Source: Chondrilla cf. caribensis
Lineage: Eukaryota; Porifera; Demospongiae; Chondrillida; Chondrillidae
NCBI GenBank assembly: GCA_964020155.1
Contig: OZ026549.1
Coordinates: forward strand, 786,133-850,132
Length of the DNA stretch: 64,000 nucleotides
Direction of reading: 5' to 3'
The notes beneath the pieces are model-generated. The model was not told the DNA's origin and did no database searches. It saw only the letters and a program-made list of their open reading frames with translations. Positions 12,501-24,779 of this stretch are shown here, piece by piece. The position numbers were made by a program, and so were the translations under genes. Within the stretch, counting starts at the first letter, position 1, and every line of letters begins with the position of its first letter.

Positions 12501-13705
12501 GACACACTTCAGTCCATTTGGTATCTGTTGAGGATCAGTTATTAGAGTGTTCTGTAGGAGAAGTTTCCTGTCATTGTAGAGAGCAAGAGTACCTAGTTGT
12601 GGAGAATACAGATGTTGTGGTGTAATAGATTAGTGTGATAGGAGGTAGACATTTTACTCACCTTTACCGAGGGTTTGTGAGAGCAAAGGAGTTGTCCTCC
12701 CTACCCTAAATATATTCTCATTTTCATATCGTAATTCACACTTATAGTGAACACTACTAGTATTAGTAGTAGTAGTATCGGTTACCACTAGAACAATAAC
12801 ATTCTTGTAGACTTTTCTGTATTCATTGTCACATGGGCCACGAGGACAGGTCCACTTGTACTGTATTCCTGGTGTCAGTGGTGAAGCTGTACACTCCAGT
12901 ACAACAGTTGAACCAAGTGGGAATATTCTTATGTCTGCTTCACTATTGGAAGAGTATACTCTCAATGTTACACTTAATCCCTGAGCACCTGTATGGAGTA
13001 TAATATGTTATCATTGGAGAGTTAGCAGCTATACAAATTGCAGTAGATTATACAACTTTCTTGGTAAGTAACCTGCTTAGTACATGTGCACCATATATCA
13101 AACAGTACTGATAGTAAGTACCTCTGATATGAAGTACAGATTTTGGCATGCCTAGTATTTACTCATAAGTTGGACTGTGTGTTTCAACTTGTATCGCTGA
13201 TATTGTACTATGTTACTTTTACCAGTGGATAGAAAGCCCACAAATTATCCCTTTAAATGTTTTCGCCCTTTAAATGTTTGTGTATGCACATGATATGTGC
13301 CATTGCAGCTTGTCCTTTCACTCCTACATACATGCAGCCATCTTGTATAGTGTCTATACTTTATGCCTATGTAGCTGGACAGAATTCCACCTCAAAGTAC
13401 TCGTCCATATGAACTGTATACTTCAGACATGTAACAGTGTGTGATCTTGTTTGTTACTGTATATATAGTATTTCTACACTAATACTGTACTGTCATGTGG
13501 AAATACTATAAACAAGGTCAATTACTGGACAAACACGTACTATCAACACTGCTCCAGTCAATAAGCTTAAATTAGGAGAAAATCAACCTGTGTGTTGATT
13601 GTTACATATGGATGATGTGTTCGACATATAACCTGTTCTCAACATCCAGCTGAATACCCCCAGCCTCATCACCACAGTCCACAGTAATGATGTCTGTTTG
13701 ACCAT
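9544..13705 (-). CDS. Gene C: receptor with type-2 ectodomain and tail type 1
   Basis: Exons: leader 13705-13633, Ig-like 1 12988-12662, Ig-like 2 12592-12326, FN3-like 11999-11697, stalk 10575-10462, TM/tail 10307-9544. The ectodomain differs from genes A and B: Ig-like 1 has VVLEC...YKWTCPRGPCDNEYRK, Ig-like 2 begins GTLALYN and ends with a GRYQC motif, and one FN3-like exon (RFILRYDC, RNRSC, TVTVWF) replaces the two FN3 exons. The stalk is Ser/Thr/Pro/Met-rich. TM and tail are tail 1 with VLYSTL and three LYAEV motifs. The leader is odd: MVKQTSLLWTVVMRLG has Arg inside the hydrophobic core, ends unlike its paralogues, and uses a weak GTTATA donor. The gene may still be functional, but its secretion signal is weaker. 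Confidence 0.8.
11282..11530. mobile_element. GGGGCTGCC-family interspersed element, copy 1
   Basis: Starts GGGGCTGCCTACAGTAGCCCC (a small hairpin), contains TGTGTTC then TATGCGTAACC, and ends with a second hairpin around CAGCTGCCCC and the flank CTCGAATTACTT. Related copies lie at 21.9, 27.9, 41.6 and 42.1 kb. Non-coding; lies in the gene C intron before the stalk exon. Confidence 0.6.
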
Positions 13706-13819
13706 ATCCTCTCCACTGTAGTCTGAACACACTACAAACTACTAAGTTGATCTCTACACTCTCTACTGATAGTCTACACTCACTGAGACTAGAATGAGCA
13801 GTTCCACACTGGGACCACC

Positions 13820-13826
13820 TTAAATA
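13820..13826 (-). promoter_or_regulatory. TATA-like box of gene C
   Basis: TATTTAA on the minus strand, about 115 bases upstream of the gene C leader ATG, same context as in gene B. Confidence 0.55.
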
Positions 13827-14806
13827 GCGCACACACCAGAGGTCCCTTATATACTTGCTGACAGCTCACCTCCGAATCAATGGTTTCCTATCTACTCTTT
13901 ATCAATATTGTTGCCATGGTGATGATATATATTCTGCTATTGTGTTGGTTGCCTGCACTCAGGTGTGCCGTACATTGCCTTATAAGCCAATGAGAACAGT
14001 GTACGTATGTTAGACACACTGAATTTGTACAGTCGGTGGTGTTTTGTTTATTCCCATTCATCTGTAGCAGGAGGACATTTTCACTTCTCTCAACTTCAAT
14101 TTGTGGTTCAACTGTGTATAGTCTTCATTGTAGTCTGATAAACATTTCCTTATAAGTCGCTGTAGTGTTACCTTGTGTCACCAAACAGAAAGTACCTGTT
14201 TCAACTGACATTCTCAAGGTGTCTAGCTTGTGGGCTAGTACATAATACACATTCTTATACAAACCCATTCTCATATTATGCATGTACGTATGTACACAGA
14301 TACATATATCCAAAGAGATATGTGTACGTATGTCTAGGACATTACACCACATCGCCACAGTTGGTGTGGTGTTATAACTTACCACCTATTAGCATTCAAA
14401 TACTGTATATGTTATTATATGAATATTATATGGATGGAATGGATAATCTTCAAGGTATTAACATTTGACTGTGCCTGTGGATCACTGTAGATGTTTTTAG
14501 ATTGTATTTTAATAATTTTGTTTAACTCTATCATCTAGTAGGAAAGTGCTGTATTGAACATTATCAAGTTTACTGTGTCTAATAGGCACTTGTATATACT
14601 TCACTTTATATTTACGATTCATGTTTGTGTAACACAAATTGCTGTGCTATAATAATCATTGTTGATCAATGTGCTCAAATTGACTTATAAAATTACTGAA
14701 TCAGATATGAATATTAGTGATGTGCTTGTAATTACAGAATTTAGGTATACTGTATATAATATTATCAATTGAAAATATTAATGACACACACATGCAAGCA
14801 CTCACG

Positions 14807-14810
<4 letters not shown>
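13827..14810. other. Spacer between gene C promoter and gene D 3' end
   Basis: No gene seen. It is the third copy of the spacer found at 3.7 and 8.5 kb and is nearly collinear with the 8.5-9.4 kb copy up to the microsatellite. Confidence 0.45.

Positions 14811-14880
<70 letters not shown>
14811..14880. repeat. (CA)n microsatellite after gene D stop
   Basis: Uninterrupted CA tract ending a few bases before the tail-1 stop codon of gene D. Confidence 0.95.
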
Positions 14881-14882
<2 letters not shown>

Positions 14883-14885
14883 GTG

Positions 14886-17800
14886 TCACTCTTCATCTTT
14901 CTTCTTGTTCTTCTTCTGTGTCTTGTCCACTTCAGCATAGAGTCCTTCCACAGTAGCTGAAGGTGTTGGTTGAGTAGTGTTCTCCTCTCCATCTTGTTGT
15001 TGTGGTGTAGAGTCACTATCAGCTGAAGGCTCATAGCCCAGTCCAGTGTCAGGTGGTGGAGAGGGTTGTTTCTGCTCTATCAACTGTGGAGCCTTTGCTT
15101 TCTTATCTTTCTTTCCTTTCTTCTTTGGTTTGTTGACCTCGGCATAAAGCATTTCTCCCTGAGTTTCTACCGAGTGTTCTTTCTCTTCAATCATTTTCTC
15201 TTTCCCTTTCTTCTTCTTTGGTTTATCCACCTCAGCATAGAGTAGCTCTGGATCCTGAACGTCTTGTTTCTTCATTTTGTTGTCATCTGTCTTGTTCTCC
15301 TTCCTTTGCTTATCATGCCTTGTATCAGTAGTGTCTTTATGCTCTTCCTGACCTGATGGCGTGGGTGGTTGAGGTTGTAGTTTGACATCCACGTCATCAT
15401 AGAGTCCTCCAGTATTGTAGTTGTCTTGTTGATGTTCTCCTGTTGGTAGAGTATATTCATGTACATCTCGTTCCCCAACCTGTAGTGTGGTGTAGAGTAC
15501 CGGTTGATCGTGGAGTGTTGTTCTGTTCCTCTTTCCTCTTCTTGTCCTCACAATTGCAATAGTACAAATGATGATTACTAGTACAGAGACCAGTAGTAGT
15601 GTGATCCCTCCAGCAGCTGCTCCGATGTATGTGGCCAAGTTGTTTTCGCCTAACATTGATATGTACATACATTAAATGTATGAATACCTATGTACATTCA
15701 AGTTAACTATGGCACATTTGAATGAGAGGTGCACCGATATTCTCACTGACTCTATGCTTCCTGGTATACACACATACATACGTACTTCACTTATATACAC
15801 ATCTCACTTGTTTTCACCATTCCACTATCATCAAAGGACATATTTTTGATAATTATTGTCTCCATTGGTGAAGCTGTCATTGGTGAAGCTGTCATTTGTG
15901 AAGCTGTCATTGGTGAAACTGTCATTGGTGAAACTGTCATTGGTGAAGCTGTCATTGATGATGGCTGTAATACCTCTGACCCTATAGTTTGTAAATATAG
16001 CAAATTTTACTGTCAAAATGGCTATTTTATGATTAGTATAATTATATTAAAGTACAATGTGTATTCTGTAAATTAGTTGAAAGTATGTTAACTGCATCTT
16101 GTACCCAGGGTAGTTTGGCGTGTTACTATTTTTTTCATGGTTTTTTGATACAACTGTAGTGATTGGGGCAATATATATGCATATGAACTGTATCTTCATC
16201 AGTTGTTTCAAGAATTGTTGGAATAGAAACTATCAGATTCTAGCATTATTTAGTATTATTTACTAGTAGGCTGCAGGTGAAAAAAATATAAATATTATCA
16301 ATGTAATTTCAATGTGAAGCCTCCTTTTCCAAGCAACTATGTAAGTACGTACAAACACTCCCATACTTGAACCTTGTGCGCACTATTGCTGTATTTAGCT
16401 ATGATCCAGCATATACGAACCTCCATTACTGTTATCCCTGGTGACACTTGATATTGTACATGGTGGTATACTTGGTTGTTCTGTTACATTCTTTAATGTG
16501 TTTGTGTACATCACTATATGGATTTAAGCAGTATAGACGTAAATAGTTGCGTATTTGTACTATATCTATCACAGTACATTGCAATGTTATGAAGGTTGTT
16601 TGCGTTCAATGTCATGCATGCCTACCATGAAGTACACGAGTGGTGATATTGGTACCATGTCATTTAGCTAAAGATTCCTGATGCCTCAAAATAAGTCTCT
16701 CCCAGCTGCCAATTTTATCACTACCCTTAAAAATGTTCCGGACAAGTGAAGAGGAGTTGCAAAATATTAAACTCATCAAATCAAGATACAAGGATTGCTA
16801 CTTGTGACCTACATATTTACATTATTGTCAACTATTATGATGAGATTTTAATTGTCCGTACTTTTTTATCTATTCACTCATGTATTTTCTTGCAACTCAA
16901 AAATGTATAATGACATTATGATGTACACACATAACTTTTTAATTATTACCTTGTCCATTGGTAGCATTCACAATGGTTTTCTGTGAGGAAATGTCTTTCC
17001 TATGAACAAACCACACTGTAACTGTTGATATCTGTCCTTCTACAAAACATGATCTATTTCTTGTCACTATTCTATCACTACTAGCACTAACACTCTTATA
17101 CTCCACTTCAATGGGACCAATTCCTCTGAATTTACAGTCGTATCTTAAGATGAACCTTCCACTGTTGTAACCTTCTGGTGTGTTGAGTTGTAACTGAAGT
17201 TGTTGGTAATCAGGTGTATTCCTCAGTGAGATGTCTGGTGTTGGTAGAGTAGCTGTGAAAAACGAAAAATAATTTTCATATGTGATAGCATGGTACAGTG
17301 GGTCATTCATGGCTATGTTGTACGATGTGGCAAGCGAAGTGTAAAAATGTACTATTTTGTTAGTAATTATTGGCACACTTGACCACTCCCAAGTCTGAAT
17401 CACTGAGTGAGTGATGCACCTGCTTCCATCAAAGTTATGCCTAAGGAGACCTTTGACCTCACACAGTTTCAAGTAATGTACTGTATCCACATTTGTTGTA
17501 TTGATTCGAATATTATACTTGATATGTGATCATTTAAATGCATAAAGTATCATTTATGCACTAAATGCAAGTCCCCAGGGTGGATCCAAGGGGGGCTTTG
17601 GGAGCACCGTCCAAGTGTGAATACCTGAAAATCCATTGTACACTCAGTGTTACTTCTCCATTACTTACTGCAGGTTATAGTTACAGTAGTTTGTTATATT
17701 AGAGCAAAACAATTTCAATTTCATTCATTAGAAAATTGTCACTCACCATTGTTGAAGTAAATGTGAAATGGCCTCTTCAAATTCCTTTTTGTGCACACAT

Positions 17801-18940
17801 ATCGTCCATTTGTGTTTAGTTGATAATTTTGTATTGTTTTGTTTTGACCTTGACTGGTAACATTCATTATAATATTATCCTCAAGCTCAAAATTCACTTG
17901 ACTACCACTACTACTATTAGTGACACAATCTAGTCCATTTGGTATCTGTTGTGGATCAGTTATTAGTGTGTTCTGTAGGAGAAGTTTACTGCTATTGTAG
18001 AGAGCAAGAGTACCTAGTAGTGGAGGATAGAGATGTTGTAGTATAATGGATTTGTGTGATAGAAGGTAGACATTTTACTCACCTTTACCAAGTGTTTGTG
18101 GGAGCAAAGTAGTTGTAACTGTTGCCCCAACTGTAGTCCCATTTTCATATCCTAATATACACTCATACTTATCTCCACTGGTAGCAGTAGTAGTATTGGT
18201 TACCACAAGAACAATAACATTGTTGTAGACTTTTCTGTATTCATTATCACATGGTCCATGAGGACAGGTCCACTTGTACTGCGCTTGTGGTGGAACATCT
18301 GAAGCTGCACACTCCAGTACAACAATTGTACCAAGTGGGAATTTTGATTCTTTTGCTTCACTATTGGAAGTGTATATTTTCAATTTTTGTGCTCCAGGAG
18401 CTATACAAAGACAATAGAATTATTATGTACTGATAGCCTTCTTCTGATGCCCCACTTAATCCATCCACACAATGTCAGCCATTACTGATTACGTACATAG
18501 ATCTGATAAAAAGTACAAATTTGTAGTGCCCTTGAAATTGTACTTAAAAGAGTAAAATTGGGCAAGTTGGACAGTTATAATCTTAATTGTAATCTGTGAT
18601 ACTGTGCTATACTATATATTCTATTGATAATTAATCTATAGTGAATGCAGATAAATTAAACATTCTCTCCCTAAAATTTGTAAATGTTCTGTACATGCAT
18701 GGAAATTTCAAAATTGCATTTTACTTGTTTTAGTTTTTGTTTAAGTAGCATTAAATCTTGATAACAGAGACAACATGGTAAGTGTGAACATTACTGGTCA
18801 TTTGATATTACTTGTCATTATGTGGGAATTGCTGAATAATGATCATTTCTTGTTTCTGTACCTGCCTCCACCACCACCACCCAGCTGAGTATCCCCACCC
18901 TCATCACCACGGTCCACAGTATTGATGTCTGTTTGACCAT
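14886..18940 (-). CDS. Gene D: receptor with type-2 ectodomain and tail type 1
   Basis: Exons: leader 18940-18862, Ig-like 1 18400-18083, Ig-like 2 18013-17747, FN3-like 17252-16950, stalk 15981-15808, TM/tail 15649-14886. The leader is MVKQTSILW with a Val-rich core. Ig-like 1 has WTCPHGPCDNEYRK; Ig-like 2 has GTLALYN and GRYVC with several N-glycosylation sequons; the FN3-like exon has LRYDC and SCFVEGQ. The stalk exon is 174 bases against 114 in gene C because a 15-base unit coding Ser-Pro-Met-Thr-Ala/Val is repeated. The TM segment (GAAAGGITLL) is followed by RTRRGKRNR and a Lys-rich tail with VLYTTL and three LYAEV motifs. The same intron in genes C and F carries a GGGGCTGCC element that is absent here. 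Confidence 0.85.
15865..15960 (-). repeat. 15-base coding repeat in gene D stalk
   Basis: Tandem 15-base units reading GGTGAAGCTGTCATT on the plus strand, coding Ser-Pro-Met-Thr-Ala/Val on the minus strand, with about six copies. Paralogous exons in genes C and F hold only one or two units, so the unit count changes stalk length without changing frame. Confidence 0.85.
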
Positions 18941-19054
18941 ATCCTCTCCACTGTAATCTGAACACACTACAAACCTACTAAGTTGATCTCTACACTCTCT
19001 ACTGATAGTCTACACTCACTGAGACTAGAATGAGCAGTTCCACACTGGGACCAC

Positions 19055-19062
19055 TTTAAATA
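19055..19062 (-). promoter_or_regulatory. TATA-like box of gene D
   Basis: TATTTAAA on the minus strand about 115 bases upstream of the leader ATG. A CACGTG E-box lies about 50 bases further upstream, a pairing shared with genes E-H. Confidence 0.6.
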
Positions 19063-19109
19063 GGACACCCACTCACTGTGTGTGTACTGATTCAGTCCAG
19101 TTTCCTTCT

Positions 19110-19115
19110 CACGTG
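19110..19115 (-). promoter_or_regulatory. CACGTG E-box upstream of gene D
   Basis: Palindromic CACGTG inside a conserved TTCTCACGTGAT block present upstream of genes D, E, F, G and H. CACGTG is the core site of bHLH-ZIP factors of the USF/Myc-Max/MITF type; which factor binds is unknown. Confidence 0.5.
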
Positions 19116-20120
19116 ATGGTGTGTCATCAGGCCTTCCTTATATGGTACATATTGTGTGGCCAGTATGGTTGCCATGAATATCATTATTATGGTCACAAAC
19201 AGTTTGTGTGTTACTAGTAGTAGGATAGGAGTGTGACTGACTTGTGATAGTATCAGTCTACTGCCAGTATCAGTGTCAGATGTTGTTACGCTGGTAGACC
19301 ACTTAGCCATGGGACTACTCCACAGGGTCACCATTCAAATACAATACACTGTACGGAGGAGTATATACAAGGGAATCATAATCACGTAGTACAAGTGGAT
19401 ACATGAGGATACATGAGGGGCAAGATACAAGGCAACTTTTAACCAATTCAGTACACTATACTCTACTATTTGGTCCTACTGGTGTAGAGTGAGCGTACTT
19501 ATCAGTATTTTCATGTCCATACCATTGGTCCCCTGTTTGAGTGTGTCAAATGTGAACTACACAATCCTCACTTTTAGAACTTTGAATAGATCTTTAGAGA
19601 TGACGACACCCTCCTATGCATGTGGTTTGTACTGTGTTGTGTCAAGCTTCATGACATGTTTTTTGCACACACTCATTATGGTAATGATGTACAACACATG
19701 TACATACCTGATGTGTAGTTCATGTAACATTGCCAAGTTTACCCACAACCTCAAACCACTCAGGATCCATTACTTTGTTTAAAGCTTGGTGTTTTCAACT
19801 TTCCTGTTATCTCAGTGATAAAGAGGAGTGTTTACATCACCAGATAACCTCTCAAAGGCCCACAATTGAGTGAATACATTACCTGCATATGCTGTTGTAT
19901 GGCTTGGAGAGCACATTGAATACAATCATGCACTGTACATTAGTACTTGTTGGTCAGTATGTACACTGTATGTATGCATGTACTTTATCATCACTTAGTT
20001 AATTATTATATAATTAATATTCATATGGTATTACTTGGTGTATAAATGTTATACTGTATGAATTGTAATTCGAATTATGAATTAGCATTTGTACAGTAAC
20101 CCATGTTATGTATATGCCAT

Positions 20121-20125
<5 letters not shown>
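19116..20125. other. Spacer between gene D promoter and gene E 3' end
   Basis: No gene seen. The part from about 19440 to 20110 is repeated in diverged form at 24.78-25.3 and 25.4-25.92 kb. Confidence 0.4.

Positions 20126-20170
<45 letters not shown>
20126..20170. repeat. (CA)n microsatellite after gene E stop
   Basis: Shortest of the six 3' UTR CA tracts, at the conserved position just past the stop codon. Confidence 0.95.
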
Positions 20171-20172
<2 letters not shown>

Positions 20173-20175
20173 GTG

Positions 20176-23100
20176 TCACTCTTCATCTTTCTTCTTGTTC
20201 TTCTTCTGTGTCTTGTCCACTTCAGCATAGAGTCCTTCCACAGTAGCTGAAGGTGTTGGTTGAGTAGTGTTCTCCTCTCCATCTTGTTGTTGTGGAGTAG
20301 AGTCACCATCAGCTGAAGGCTCATAACCCAGCCCAGTATCAGGTGGTGGAGAGGATTGTTTCTGCTCTATCAACTGTGGAGCCTTTGCTTTCTTATCTTT
20401 CTTTCCTTTCTTCTTTGGTTTGTTGACCTCGGCATAAAGCATCTCTCCATGAGGATCTACTGGGTGTTCTTTCTCTTCAATTGTCTTCTCTTTCCCTTTC
20501 TTCTTCTTCTTCAGTTTATCCACCTCAGCATAGAGTAACTCAGGATCCTGAACATCTTGTTTCTTCATTTTGTTGTCATCTGTCTTAATCCCCTTTCTTT
20601 GCTTGTCATACTTTGTATCAGTCGTGTCCTTGTTCTCCTCCTGGCCTGATGGTATAGATATTTGAGGTTGTAGTTTGACATCCACATCATCATAGAGTCC
20701 TCCAGTATTGTAGTTGTCTTGTTGCTGTTCTCCTGTTGGTAGAGTATATTCATGTTCTTGTTCCCCAGCCTGTAGTGTGGTGTAGAGTACTGGTTGATTA
20801 TGGAGTGTTGTTCTGTTCCTCTTTCCTCTTCTTGTCTTCACAATTGCAATAGTACAAATGATGATTACTAGTACAGAGACCAGTAGTAGTGTGATCCCTC
20901 CAGCAGCTGCTCCGATGATGGGAATGAGAGCATCTAGTACATATGTACAGAGGAGATTTAATGTACATGGTATTGTAATGTTATTACTGTATATAAGATT
21001 CAGTTTATTATTATCTGTGTCGTTGTGATAGTACAGTCTGTCAAAATGAGAAATAGAATGTCGAGTTATAATTGATTTTTTAAGATTGTGCATGGAATGA
21101 GTGCTTGGAACCTGGGTATACAGTTGGGTGTGTGTACGTACATAATACATATGCAAATATCTCGTTATTTTCGCTAATTATAACTAGGCCTCAGGTTTGA
21201 GCCTGTACATCTACTCAACCACCCTATCAACAGTGGACTGTTTGTGTTCATAGATATAGTTATGTTGTGTATATATATGTATGCATGAGACATTCCCTGG
21301 TGGTGTACTTTGATACTGATTTGTACAATGTTAATTCACCTGGTGTTTGGGGCAATGATGATGAGGGCGAAGTTTGCAATGATGGTGGCAATGCCATCGT
21401 TGCTGATGGTAAAACTGACCTTGACGATGACGAATCGGATTCTGTGAAATTATAAAAGCATGTACAAATTTATGTAGACAGTGTCGTGCTGTAATATCAT
21501 GGAATATTATGTACAATGTGTTCTGTGTACATACAGTGACTTTCTCGACATTTGGGAAGTTGAACACATTTCATGACCACAACACAAGTGAATAGTTTTG
21601 TCCACTCACTTTGAACCTATTTACGTAGTCCCCTAGTATGATGACAAATTGAATAGTGTACATATTGACATGTATATACTGTAGGTACACATTACTACAA
21701 TAGACTCATGGCTGAATTCCTGTAAATACTGTACTCACTAAATAACATTTTTATTACATAGATGGAACATTTTGTTTTTCGAATGTGCCTCAACACCCCA
21801 ATTTTTAGGCATTGAAGTTAATAGGGGCAATGGTTTGATTTTTAGTGTATTATCTTCCTTTCTACTTCCGGTATATTAGACTCAATATAATATAGATATA
21901 AAATAGCTATAGATATATGGTATACGTATGTATAACATGTGTTCCTATGCATAACCGCAACAGTGAATTGATACTATATTTCAAAAACATCAAGAACTAG
22001 AAATTGATCTAAAAGTCAAGCACAAAGGCTTCACCAAGCATAATGACGTAGTGAAGTTTCTTTCAAACCTGAAAGAGGCGCTCAAGTAATACAAGTGTGG
22101 GGGCGGCAGCCCTACAAGATTTTTAACACAAATTGAATGTTTTCAACATGTTCTTCTCAACATCTCAACCCTGAGGTTTGTCTTCAGTAAAATTATGAGC
22201 ACCACTGGATTTCCCTTATAGTTCACTATCATCAGTCTTCTAGTTACTCACCTCCACTGCCTGGTACTTCTCCACTGGTAGCATTCACCACAGCTGATCC
22301 ACTGCTGATGTTCCTCCCATCAACAAACCACACTGTAACTGTAGATATCTGTCCTTCTACAAAACATGATCTATTCCTTGTCACTATTCCATCACTACTA
22401 GCACTAACACTCTTGTACTCCACTTCAATGGGACCACTTCCTATAAATTGACAGTCGTATCTTGAGATGAACCATCCATTGTTGTAACCTTCTGGTGTGT
22501 TCAGTTGTAACTGGAGTTGTTGTTCATCAGATATGTTTCTCAGTGAGACTTGTGGTGTTGGTAGAGTGGCTGTTACTGTAGGATGACAAAATTCACTTTT
22601 TTATACTATGGAACTGTAATTAAATGCACAACTAGTCATATTTATCGCAATTTTCCAATGTCATAAGTTTTGTATTTTAGAATTTGATTGAAATCTAGAT
22701 CTCTGACTACCTACCTCAAAGCAATATGTTACCCTATTACTGAATCAGACTTTAGACACAATTAAAATAGCAGATTTTCTGTTTGATAAGATCAATGTAC
22801 ATTCTGTCTGCATAATGGCCATACACACATTTAATCCTTATCACACTCATTTAAATACCTTCACCTTTTGCTGATCGAAAAATAGTACTGAACTGACACT
22901 CACCATTGTTGAAGTAAATGTAAAATGGCCATACACTCCCACCATCAGTGCATTGATATCGTCCATTTTGTTTTAGTTTAGAAGTTTGTATGGTCATATT
23001 TTGACCTTGTCTGGTACCATTTATAGTAGTACCATCCTCAAACCTGAACCTCCCATAACTATCACTCCTACCAGTGACACACTTCAGACCATTTGGTATC

Positions 23101-24254
23101 TGCTGTGGATCAGTTATTAGTGTGTTCTGTAGGAGAAGTTTCCTGCCATTGTAGAGAGCAAGAGTACCTAGTAGTGGAGGATACAGATGTTGTGGTATGA
23201 TGGATTAGTGTGATAGAAGGTGGACATTCTACTCACCTTTACCTAGTATTCGTGAGCTCAGAGGAGTATTAACTGTTGCCCCGAATTTAGTCCCATTTTC
23301 ATATCTTAATGTACACTTATACCTATCACTACTGGTAGTAGTAGTAGTAGTATTGGTTACCACAAGAACAATAACATTATTGTAGACTTTTCTGTATTCA
23401 TTATCACATGGTCCACGAGGACAGGTCCAATTGTACTGTATTCTTGGTGGCAGTGGTGAAGCTGTACACTCCAGTACAACGGTTGTACCAAGTGAGAAAA
23501 TTCTTTTGTCTGCTTCACTATTTGAAGTATAGACTCTCAATGTTGTATTTACCCTCTGAGCACCTGTATGTTATATAATTGAAGTGTCAGCAGCTATACA
23601 AAATTTAAGACCAATTGCAGTATATAGAGTACAACTTGCTAATTAAGTGACCTGCTTAATACATGTGCACTAGATCTACCAGCAGTGATAGTAAGTACCT
23701 CTGATAAGAAGTACAGATTTTGGCATGCCAAGTACTCACTCAGCAAGTTGGACTGTGTGCTAATATAAATTGTACATTCAGCCATTTGTAATAATTGTTG
23801 ATCATTTTCTGTAAGTAGTAAGCCTAGGTTCTATTATAGAAGGATAATTGGAACTCAACCTGCTCAGGGAGAAAGGAGAAAAGAGAAAAAACTGCAACTG
23901 CAGGACTCGAACCCAGGGTGTCTGACTGTAGCCACCATAACCGCTGAGCCACGAAGCCACCACAGCAACCAGCCCTCCCAATTCTCCTTTCATGAGATTA
24001 AACTAGATGTGGTAATGAAGATAACTAACACAATTAGTAAATATGCTCTGTTGTACTTTAATATTAATGTGTTAATCTTGATGAGGAAGACAACATGATA
24101 AATACGTATGATTAGAGCTAGTTTGTCAGTACACAGAAATTGTTAAATGATAATCATTTTCTGTTTCTGTACCTGCCACCACCACCACCACCACCCAGCT
24201 GAGTACCCCCACCCCCATCACCACAGTCCACAGTATTGATGTCTGTTTGACCAT
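20176..24254 (-). CDS. Gene E: receptor with type-2 ectodomain and tail type 1
   Basis: Exons: leader 24254-24173, Ig-like 1 23563-23237, Ig-like 2 23167-22904, FN3-like 22569-22252, stalk 21441-21340, TM/tail 20933-20176. Leader MVKQTSILW followed by a longer Val run from CAC/GTG codon expansion. Ig-like 1 carries WTCPRGPCDNEYRK. The FN3-like exon is 15 bases longer than in C, D and F and ends Gly/Pro/Ser-rich (VPGSGG). The stalk exon is unrelated to those of C, D and F: it is Ser/Pro-rich (starts SDSSSSRS, then PPSLQTSPSSS). The tail has VLYTTL and three LYAEV motifs, and reads IVKTRRG where the paralogues have IVRTRRG. Confidence 0.82.
21861..22139. mobile_element. GGGGCTGCC-family interspersed element, copy 2
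   Basis: Shares CTACTTCCGGTAT, TGTGTTCCTATGC-ATAACCGCAACA and the 3' block GGGCGGCAGCCCTAC with the other copies, but is the most diverged. Lies in the gene E intron between stalk and FN3-like exon. Confidence 0.5.
23803..23995 (-). mobile_element. tRNA-derived SINE-like element
   Basis: On the minus strand TGGCTCAGCGG matches the pol III A box and GGTTCGAGTCC matches the B box, spaced as in a tRNA gene. The T-arm stem does not pair well and a T-run follows soon after, so it is not a functional tRNA but looks like a tRNA-derived SINE. It lies in intron 1 of gene E. Ends are approximate. Confidence 0.55.
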
Positions 24255-24368
24255 ATCCTCTCCACTGTAGTCTGAACACACTACAAACCTACTAAATTGA
24301 TCTCTACACTCTCTACTGATAGTCTACACTCACTGAGACTAGAATGAGCAGTTCCACACTGGGACCAC

Positions 24369-24376
24369 TTTAAATA
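24369..24376 (-). promoter_or_regulatory. TATA-like box of gene E
   Basis: TATTTAAA on the minus strand about 115 bases upstream of the ATG, same context as gene D. Confidence 0.6.
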
Positions 24377-24421
24377 GGACACGCACTCACTGTGTGTGTG
24401 TACTCCGTCCAGTTTCCTTCT

Positions 24422-24427
24422 CACGTG
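24422..24427 (-). promoter_or_regulatory. CACGTG E-box upstream of gene E
   Basis: CACGTG in the TTCTCACGTGAT block, about 50 bases upstream of the TATA-like box. Confidence 0.5.
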
Positions 24428-24779
24428 ATAGTGTGTCATCAGGCCTTCCTTATATGGTATTGTGTGGCCAGTATGGTTACCATGAATATCATTATTATTG
24501 TCACAAACAGTTAGTGTGTTATCAGTAATAGGATGGGAATGGAACTTACTTAATTATCCTAGTTGTTTGCTCATCATTGAGTTTATCAGTCTACTGTCAG
24601 TATCAGTATAATATGCTAAACTGGCAGACCACTTAGCCAGAAAGGTGACTTCATAGGGTCACCATTCAAATACATATACACTGTACAGACAAGTATATAC
24701 AAGTGAATATGTAATAATTAGATAGTACAGGTGAATACGTTAATTGGAATTAAAGTATTGAGATACCAGGCAGCTTCTA

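Noticed and set aside
21267..21455. Acidic plus-strand frame (DDEGEV, DLDDDESD)
   Set aside because: Antisense of the gene E Ser/Pro-rich stalk exon, which has proper splice borders.
23880..23955. A functional tRNA gene
   Set aside because: A and B boxes are present but the T-arm and acceptor do not pair; better explained as a SINE.
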